38,199 nucleotides of DNA from an uncultured delta proteobacterium (GTDB taxonomy: Bacteria > Desulfobacterota > Desulfobulbia > Desulfobulbales > Desulfocapsaceae): assembly GCA_903875445.1 (NCBI GenBank), contig CAIQWD010000008.1:1-38199 (forward strand), written 5' to 3'. Both the position numbers and the translations under genes were made by a program. Shown here piece after piece: positions 32,183 through 38,199 of this stretch (the stretch's first letter is position 1; the number at the start of each line of letters is the position of its first letter). Below the pieces are notes generated by a model. The model did not search any database. It worked only from the letters and a program-made list of their open reading frames with translations, and had not been told where the DNA came from.

Positions 32183-35100
32183 ATGATGGCAGAAACCAAT
32201 CGGCATGACGAACAAGGTACACAATCTTCGCCCGCGCAGGTCGCCAGGAAGCGGTTCGGCGACGGCATCCGGGAGAAGCTGATCGCGATCTTTGTGGTGA
32301 TTAAGGTGCTGCCGTTGATTGCCCTGGCGGTATTCGCCGCCAGGCAAATCGGTCTGTTGGGCGATACCTTCAAAGATAAGTCGAACGAGATGGTGGCGAA
32401 TACCAAGAGCCTGGTCAGTGAAACCGGTGCCCTGGCAACCGAAAGCTCCATCGCCGCGCTCGATCTGAAATCACGGGAGAGTATCGAGCGGCTCACCGAG
32501 GACATCGCCGCCGCAGTAGCCGATTTCCTTTATGCCAGGGATGAGGACATCCTCCAGGCAGCCGATCTGCCGGTCAGCGAAAGCCTGTACCGGAGGTTCC
32601 TGGCAATCCATACCAGGGAGGTGGTTTTCCATCCGGACTGGGTGCTCAGCGAAGACGGCAACCTGTGGCAGCCGCCAAGTGAAACCTCCGGGCCGGCGGA
32701 CGGGGTTGATCCCGGGTCCACCGACAATCGGAAGGAGTTCCATTACCGGCCACCCCAGCGCAACAGCAAGAGCAAAACGCAACCGCTCTACCACGAGATG
32801 ACCTTTGTCGATCTCGAAGGACAGGAGCAGCTGAAAATTTCGACCACCGGTCTTCTCCAACCAGGTCTGCGCAATATCGCCCGCAAGGAGAACACCTGGT
32901 GCAGGGCGGAGACCTATTTTAGCGAACTGGCCGGGTTGCGGGCCGGGGAGATTTACGTGTCCAGGGTGATCGGGGAGTATGTTCCCTCGCCGATCATCGG
33001 CGTGTATACGCCTGATCGGGCGGAAAAGGCGGGCATTCCCTTTGCTCCGCAAAAGGCCGGGTATGCGGGCAAGGAGAACCCGGTGGGCAAGCGGTTTCAG
33101 GGGATCGTCCGGTGGGCCACCCCGGTGTTCAAGGGAGTGGAAAAAATCGGTTATGTCACCCTGGCCCTTGACCACACCCACCTCATGGAGTTCACCGATC
33201 ATGTGGTGCCGACCACCGAACGGTATTCCGACATTTCCGACGCCGGTTCGGGTAACTATGCCTTCATGTGGGATAACCAGGGCCGGAGCATTGCCCACCC
33301 CCGGAACTACTTCATCGTCGGTTTCGATCCGCAAACCGGGGAACCGGCCGTGCCCTGGCTGAGCGACGAACTGTTCGGCCTGTGGCAGGCGGCGGGCGGT
33401 TCCTTTGCCAAGTTCGAACAAACCGCCCCCCGGTTCGAGGAGCAGACCATTACCAAAAAGCCGGTGGCCTCACTTACCAAACAGGGCATGCTCGGCCTGG
33501 ATTGCCGCTATCTCAACTTCGCGCCCCAGTGTGTCGGTTGGTACAACCTGACCGAGCATGGCGGTTCCGGATCCTTTCTCATCCTCTGGAGCGGCCTGTG
33601 GAAGCTGACTACGGCTGCCGCCATTCCCTACCGCACCGGCATGTACAACAGCCCCAGGGGTTTTGGTTTTGTCACCATCGGCGCCAATGTCGACGAGTTT
33701 CACAGTCCGGCCACTGAAACCGCGGCCCGCATCACCGCCATCACCAAGGAATACGAGACCAGCTTGGACACAAAGCGCCTCGACACCCTGGCACTCATTG
33801 AACGGCGACTGCACGACACCCTCGCCAATCTGAGCATTTCCACCGGCATCATGGTGGTGCTGGTCATCCTCATCGCCGTCTGGATGGCGGCAACCCTGAC
33901 CGGCAAGATCACCGCCATCATTCAAGGAATCAAGAGGTTTCAATCGGGGCAGTTGGCGTCGCGCCTTAAGGTTTCGAGACGTGACGAACTGGGGGAGCTG
34001 GCCGGGGCCTTCAACGAGATGGCCGACCGCCTCCAGCAATCGATGACTGGAATCCACGAGGCCAAGGACCGGGCCGAGGAATCGGACCGGGCCAAAAGTC
34101 TCTTTCTCGCCAACATGTCGCATGAGATCAGGACGCCGATGAACGCCATCCTCGGCATGACCCATCTGGCTCTCGACGCTCCGGCCGGCGACAAACAGCG
34201 CAACCTGTTGCAGACGGTGGAACACTCCGCTGAAAGCCTGCTCCGCCTGCTCGACGATATCCTCGACTTTTCCAAGATGGAGGCCGGCCAGTTGCAGTTG
34301 AGCGAGGCGCCTTTCGACCTGCACCGCTTGATTGCCCACGTCCTCTCGATCATGAACGTGCCGGCAACGGAAAAAGGGCTGCGGCTCGAGTCCGTGCTCC
34401 CTGAAGAGTCTCTCTGCTTTCTCGGCGATGAGCTGCGGCTGCGGCAAATCCTGCTGAATCTGGTCAATAACGGCATCAAATTCACGGAGGCTGGGGCGAT
34501 CACCCTCCGGGTTATCGTGGAGGGTGAGGAGATCGAGAGCGGAAAAGTCGGTGTCCACTGTATGGTTACCGATACCGGTCTCGGTATTGCCGAGGAAAAA
34601 CGGTCACTGATCTTCAATCGATTCGAACAGGCCGACAATTCCTATGCCCGGCAGCACGGCGGTGTCGGTCTCGGGCTTGCCATTTGCCGGCAACTGGTGG
34701 CGCTTATGGGCGGCAGGATTTGGGTGGAGAGCCGGAAACACCTCGGTAGCACTTTTCATGTGATTATCCCCCTGCAACCCTGCCGGGAAGAAGATCTCGC
34801 CAAAGAAGAAGCCGTCAAATCCGGAAAACGCATGGAACTCAAAGGGCTGCACATCCTCGTGGTCGACGATAACGAGGTCAATCGCGACGTGGCCGGCATG
34901 ACGCTGGCGCGGGATCATGCGGTCACCACGTCCGGCAACGGCATCGAGGCCCTGATGAGCCTGGCCTCGGGCGAATTCGATGTGGTGCTGATGGATGTGC
35001 AGATGCCGGTGATGGATGGCCTCACCGCCACCAGGGTCATCCGGGCCGCGGAACAGGGCTTGCCCCTCGCAGTTGACCTGCCGGGCACAATCGCCTTGGT

Positions 35101-35668
35101 GTTGATCGAAAAATTCCGGGGCAAACATCTGCCGATCGTCGCCATGACCGCCCACGCTCTGGGAGGCGACCGGGAGATGTGCCTGACCGCCGGTATGAAC
35201 GCCTATATCACCAAGCCCTTCCAACCGGGACAATTACAAGAAGTGCTCCAGACTGTTTTGAGGGATGTACCTGCTGTCGGGGTGCGCGCAGTGGAACCGG
35301 TGGCGGTGCAGCCGGCTGCCGCAGCGCAAATCCTGCCGCTCGAGCCGAACTGGGAGCAGGTGCGCGTCTATTTGCAAACCGCGACCCCGCTCAACCCCGA
35401 GCAGATCGACACCATCTTGGCCGCCGCCATGCGGAGCATCGTCAACAACCTCGCTCTGGCCGGCGAGGCCTTGGAGCGAGAGGACTACCAGACGCTCGGC
35501 CGGGCGGCCCATATCCTCAAAGGAACATTCATGCAATGCGGTCTTACCGGGTGGGCGGAAAAAGCCCAGGAGATCCACAGCGGCGTCAGGGACAACCGCG
35601 ACCTGCCGTTTGCCGAGATGGTGGCAACCCTGCAACGCGGTATGGGGGAGTTGTTGAACAAGGCATAG
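32183..35668 (+). CDS. Large membrane hybrid histidine kinase with HAMP, REC and HPt
   Basis: This 1161-residue protein has membrane helix 1 at about 33-54, a periplasmic sensor of about 490 residues with Cache-like features (around LDHTHLMEFTDHV, NYAFMWDNQGRSIAHPRN), helix 2 at about 552-575 and HAMP at about 575-630. HisKA with H647 in MSHEIRTPMNA is followed by HATPase_c (NLVNNGIKF, DTGLGI, GGVGLGLAI), REC with acceptor D938 in LMDVQMP, and a C-terminal HPt with H1110 in AAHILKGTF. A full internal phosphorelay is thus present, but its final acceptor is not encoded nearby. GAGG before the start fits ATG 32186 slightly better than 32183. Its sequence is visibly GC-richer than the sensor locus to the left. 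Confidence 0.92.
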   Translation: MMAETNRHDEQGTQSSPAQVARKRFGDGIREKLIAIFVVIKVLPLIALAVFAARQIGLLGDTFKDKSNEMVANTKSLVSETGALATESSIAALDLKSRESIERLTEDIAAAVADFLYARDEDILQAADLPVSESLYRRFLAIHTREVVFHPDWVLSEDGNLWQPPSETSGPADGVDPGSTDNRKEFHYRPPQRNSKSKTQPLYHEMTFVDLEGQEQLKISTTGLLQPGLRNIARKENTWCRAETYFSELAGLRAGEIYVSRVIGEYVPSPIIGVYTPDRAEKAGIPFAPQKAGYAGKENPVGKRFQGIVRWATPVFKGVEKIGYVTLALDHTHLMEFTDHVVPTTERYSDISDAGSGNYAFMWDNQGRSIAHPRNYFIVGFDPQTGEPAVPWLSDELFGLWQAAGGSFAKFEQTAPRFEEQTITKKPVASLTKQGMLGLDCRYLNFAPQCVGWYNLTEHGGSGSFLILWSGLWKLTTAAAIPYRTGMYNSPRGFGFVTIGANVDEFHSPATETAARITAITKEYETSLDTKRLDTLALIERRLHDTLANLSISTGIMVVLVILIAVWMAATLTGKITAIIQGIKRFQSGQLASRLKVSRRDELGELAGAFNEMADRLQQSMTGIHEAKDRAEESDRAKSLFLANMSHEIRTPMNAILGMTHLALDAPAGDKQRNLLQTVEHSAESLLRLLDDILDFSKMEAGQLQLSEAPFDLHRLIAHVLSIMNVPATEKGLRLESVLPEESLCFLGDELRLRQILLNLVNNGIKFTEAGAITLRVIVEGEEIESGKVGVHCMVTDTGLGIAEEKRSLIFNRFEQADNSYARQHGGVGLGLAICRQLVALMGGRIWVESRKHLGSTFHVIIPLQPCREEDLAKEEAVKSGKRMELKGLHILVVDDNEVNRDVAGMTLARDHAVTTSGNGIEALMSLASGEFDVVLMDVQMPVMDGLTATRVIRAAEQGLPLAVDLPGTIALVLIEKFRGKHLPIVAMTAHALGGDREMCLTAGMNAYITKPFQPGQLQEVLQTVLRDVPAVGVRAVEPVAVQPAAAAQILPLEPNWEQVRVYLQTATPLNPEQIDTILAAAMRSIVNNLALAGEALEREDYQTLGRAAHILKGTFMQCGLTGWAEKAQEIHSGVRDNRDLPFAEMVATLQRGMGELLNKA

Positions 35669-35723
35669 ACCATTTCAATTCCGAAAGGAGGATCTCTAAT
35701 CGATAGTATTCTAGAATTTCTTC

Positions 35724-35775
35724 AGGAGCCGTGACGAAATAACTTGAACATTTTCTCCATTTCGTTACGGCTCCT
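35724..35775. terminator. Long inverted repeat between convergent kinases
   Basis: A 17-nt arm at 35724-35740 (AGGAGCCGTGACGAAAT) pairs with 35759-35775 with one mismatch or G-U, leaving an 18-nt loop. It lies between the converging kinase genes and could end transcription from both. It lacks a long T run on either side, so a repeat-element or RNA-stabilising role is also possible. Confidence 0.5.
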
Positions 35776-35823
35776 TATGCCGCTTTTGTTGAGGATATGT
35801 CTGAGTTATTTTTGCTTAACGGC

Positions 35824-38199
35824 TTAGTTGCCATCCAGTACGTCGCGCACCTTGGCGGCCAGGATCTCTTTTGAAAACGGCTTTTGAATGAAATTGATAC
35901 CATCAACCAACACACCTTGGCGAGCGATGACATCGCCGGTATAGCCGGACATGAATAAGACTTTGAGACTTGGGCTGAAAGAAATGAGGGTTTTCCCTAA
36001 TTCCGGGCCGTTCATCTCGGGCAAGATCACATCGGTAATCAGCAGGTGGATTTCTGCTGCATGCTTTCTGGTTAAATGGATAGCCTCGCTAGGATTTGAA
36101 GCAGAAAGCACCTGATATCCTAATCTCTTCAGCATCAGCCGCGCCATTTCCAAGACCGTGGGGTCATCTTCCACCAGCAGGATGGTTTCGTCACCTCCGG
36201 TAACTTGAGTCACAGGGCTTTCCTTCCACATCTCCTCGTTCTTAGCCATATGCCGGGGCAGGTAGATCTTGAAAGTTGTGCCTTGCTCAGGCTCGCTGTA
36301 GACGTTGATGATGGCATTATTCTGCTTGACGATACCGTAGACCGTGGCAAGCCCGAGGCCGGTGCCTTTACCTATCTCCTTGGTGGTGAAAAACGGCTCG
36401 AAGAGTTTTTCCAGGGTCTCTTTGTCCATGCCGCAACCATTGTCACTCACAGCCAGCAACACGTATTCGCCGGGGACGAACCCGGGATGGTCTGCACAAA
36501 AGGCCTTGTCGAAGTTCACAGAGTGCGTTTCAATGGTGATCTTGCCTACGCCCGCGATGGCATCGCGGGCATTGACGCACAGATTGGCCAGGATCTGGTC
36601 GATCTGGGAAGGATCCATCTTCACCGGGCATACTCCCGCTTCCGGTAGCCAAACAAGTTCGATATCCTCGCCGATCAAACGCCACAGCATTTTGATCATC
36701 CCTTCGACGGTCTCGTTCAAATTGAGAACCCTGGGAGCGATGGGTTGCTGGCGGGCAAAAGCCAGTAGTTGTCGGGTCAGGTCGGCGGAACGCATGGCGG
36801 TTTTAATAATTGCCTGGAGATTGTCAAAAATCGGCAGAGCCGGATCAAGCAGCTCCATAGCCAGCTCTGCGTGGCCAAGAATTACCCCCAGCATATTGTT
36901 GAAATCATGAGCCACACCACCGGCAAGTGTTCCAATGGCTTCCATCTTCTGGGCTTGGCGAAACTGTTCTTCCAGCTTCTTGTGTTCGGTAATGTCCTGA
37001 AGACTGAGCAGGACCAAAGGGGACTTATAGACAATGATTCTTGTGGTGGAAATAAGGAACGTTATGCTTTGTTCCTTGTCCTTGTTGAGACAGGACAGGC
37101 TTGTCTCAACCTGAAGATGGCTTCGCCCGGTCTCATGCGTGTCCCTGATTGTTTGACGCAAAGTGCATTGTTGGCAACACTGCCAAAAGCCGTAGCCCTC
37201 GGGGTTATCGAAGGCATGCAGACAATGCAGCGCTTCCCCGACGCGAATGCCCACCATGTCGGTAATTGATGAACCGGTGAACGAACAGGCAAGAGCGTTC
37301 ATCCTCCGGATACGTCTCTCGCCATCAAGGAGAAAGATGATGAACGGAGCGTTCTCAAAGATCGCTGTCAGCTCTTTTTCCTGCTGTTTGAGAAGTTCCT
37401 CGGTCCATGTGCGCTCGGTGATGTCGCGTACGATTCCTACCGAATGCCAACCATCCTGATAATGGAGCGCTGAAAGGGACAGTTCGACGGAGATTTCATG
37501 GCCGTTTTTATGGCAGGCTTTCAGTTCGAGCGTTGTGTCGATGGCATTGCCTTGCCCTGTCAGCTGGAATTTGGCAAAGGCCGCAAGCCACGCTTTTTGG
37601 TAATACTCCGGCACGATGAGCTGATGCAGGTCGCGACCGATCGTTTCCTTGCTTGTAAATCCGAAAATCCGCTCGGCGGCAGGATTCCAATACGAGACGT
37701 AGCCGTTTTGGTTCATCATAAGGATGGCGTCTTGGGCGGAGTCGGTAATAGCGCGCATGCGGGCAACACTCTCCTGCAGTGTCACTTCAGCCAACTTGCG
37801 CTCAGCCAGGGCTTTTTCCAATTCCAGTACCTTTTCCTCAAGCTTGGTTGCCACGACCTCACTGTATCGTCTCAGGTATTCCGCATCTTCTTTAATGAGT
37901 TCGGTTGGGGCGTGATCGTTTTGTGTCGCCTTTTTGAGGATACTTTTGATTTTTTCCCATAATTCGACGGGATCGATGGGTTTTAAGAAATAGGCATTGG
38001 CGCCGAGCGACATCGCCAACCGAACATCCTGATCATCCTTGTAGGAAGAGGAATAAATTACAAAGGGTATTGAACGAAGCTCCGGTTCTTGTCTGACAGC
38101 CCGGAGAAACTTGAAACCGTCCATTACGGGCATGAGGGCATCCGAGATAATGAAGTCCGGTGGGGAGTTTTTCGCAATCCTGAGGCCGTCCGACCCGTT
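35824..38199 (-). CDS. REC-PAS-PAS-HK-REC hybrid sensor kinase, 5' end beyond window
   Basis: The frame stays open to the right edge, so the start is missing; 791 residues are visible. It begins inside an N-terminal REC domain, with acceptor Asp in [13 protein letters not shown] and Lys in FLKP. A coiled linker, PAS 1 ([13 protein letters not shown]) and a cysteine-rich PAS 2 (LHCLHAF, then [10 protein letters not shown]) follow. The kinase core has HisKA ([12 protein letters not shown]), HATPase_c with [16 protein letters not shown] and GTGLGLATV, and a second REC with acceptor Asp in [13 protein letters not shown]. No membrane helix is seen, so it should be cytosolic. An internal ATG at 38133 is not the real start because the REC domain continues upstream of it. 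Confidence 0.93.
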   Translation of the reverse strand, partial: NGSDGLRIAKNSPPDFIISDALMPVMDGFKFLRAVRQEPELRSIPFVIYSSSYKDDQDVRLAMSLGANAYFLKPIDPVELWEKIKSILKKATQNDHAPTELIKEDAEYLRRYSEVVATKLEEKVLELEKALAERKLAEVTLQESVARMRAITDSAQDAILMMNQNGYVSYWNPAAERIFGFTSKETIGRDLHQLIVPEYYQKAWLAAFAKFQLTGQGNAIDTTLELKACHKNGHEISVELSLSALHYQDGWHSVGIVRDITERTWTEELLKQQEKELTAIFENAPFIIFLLDGERRIRRMNALACSFTGSSITDMVGIRVGEALHCLHAFDNPEGYGFWQCCQQCTLRQTIRDTHETGRSHLQVETSLSCLNKDKEQSITFLISTTRIIVYKSPLVLLSLQDITEHKKLEEQFRQAQKMEAIGTLAGGVAHDFNNMLGVILGHAELAMELLDPALPIFDNLQAIIKTAMRSADLTRQLLAFARQQPIAPRVLNLNETVEGMIKMLWRLIGEDIELVWLPEAGVCPVKMDPSQIDQILANLCVNARDAIAGVGKITIETHSVNFDKAFCADHPGFVPGEYVLLAVSDNGCGMDKETLEKLFEPFFTTKEIGKGTGLGLATVYGIVKQNNAIINVYSEPEQGTTFKIYLPRHMAKNEEMWKESPVTQVTGGDETILLVEDDPTVLEMARLMLKRLGYQVLSASNPSEAIHLTRKHAAEIHLLITDVILPEMNGPELGKTLISFSPSLKVLFMSGYTGDVIARQGVLVDGINFIQKPFSKEILAAKVRDVLDGN

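Noticed and set aside
1-38199. CRISPR arrays, tRNA and rRNA genes
   Set aside because: No evenly spaced repeat-spacer pattern, tRNA cloverleaf or rRNA-like stretch was recognised by eye on either strand; a covariance-model search would be decisive for small RNAs.

Overview
The window looks like chromosome from a moderately GC-rich, signalling-heavy anaerobe, most likely a Desulfobacterota (deltaproteobacterial, Desulfobulbales-like) bacterium. This rests on the density of PAS/hybrid histidine kinases, a response regulator with the double-CxxC tail often seen in that group, a monoheme c-type cytochrome and a complex I/hydrogenase-like membrane complex. It is inference from gene content, not a taxonomic search. 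No rRNA, tRNA or CRISPR array was seen.

Layout. 1-3.6 kb is an accessory patch: possible IS21-type end repeats, an intact Phd/PIN toxin-antitoxin pair with a good promoter, a WYL regulator, a decayed vapBC pair (frameshifted antitoxin, internally deleted toxin) and an MNT-HEPN pair. 3.6-6.1 kb holds an IclR regulator divergent from an AAA/DUF4143 ATPase whose gene is bracketed by near-identical GTGCAC-type palindromes. 6.1-16.7 kb, all on the minus strand, carries a cation/proton antiporter with a tandem universal stress protein, an ABC-F ATPase, a hybrid histidine kinase, a monoheme cytochrome c and a very long bifunctional penicillin-binding protein.

16.9-26.9 kb is the centrepiece. A hybrid histidine kinase, a response regulator without a DNA-binding domain, and six genes for a membrane complex homologous to hydrogenase-4/complex I lie head to tail, with a 1-nt gap between the regulator and the first complex gene and ATGA overlaps at three later junctions. 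The large subunit has lost all four cysteines that hold the NiFe centre (Ser, Ser, Ser and Asn stand in their places), while the small subunit keeps its four [4Fe-4S] cysteines and the antiporter-like subunits keep their charged membrane residues. This is an energy-converting-hydrogenase-related (Ehr-type) complex: probably ion-pumping, almost certainly not a hydrogenase, with unknown electron partners.

26.9-31.8 kb, on the opposite strand, encodes two unrelated periplasmic binding proteins followed by a HAMP-PAS histidine kinase and no ABC transporter genes, which suggests a ligand-sensing unit. It is visibly more AT-rich than its neighbours. 32.2-38.2 kb has two more large kinases: one with REC and HPt domains, and one with REC domains at both ends that runs off the right edge. 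In all there are five histidine kinases but only one stand-alone response regulator, and none of these outputs carries a recognisable DNA-binding domain.
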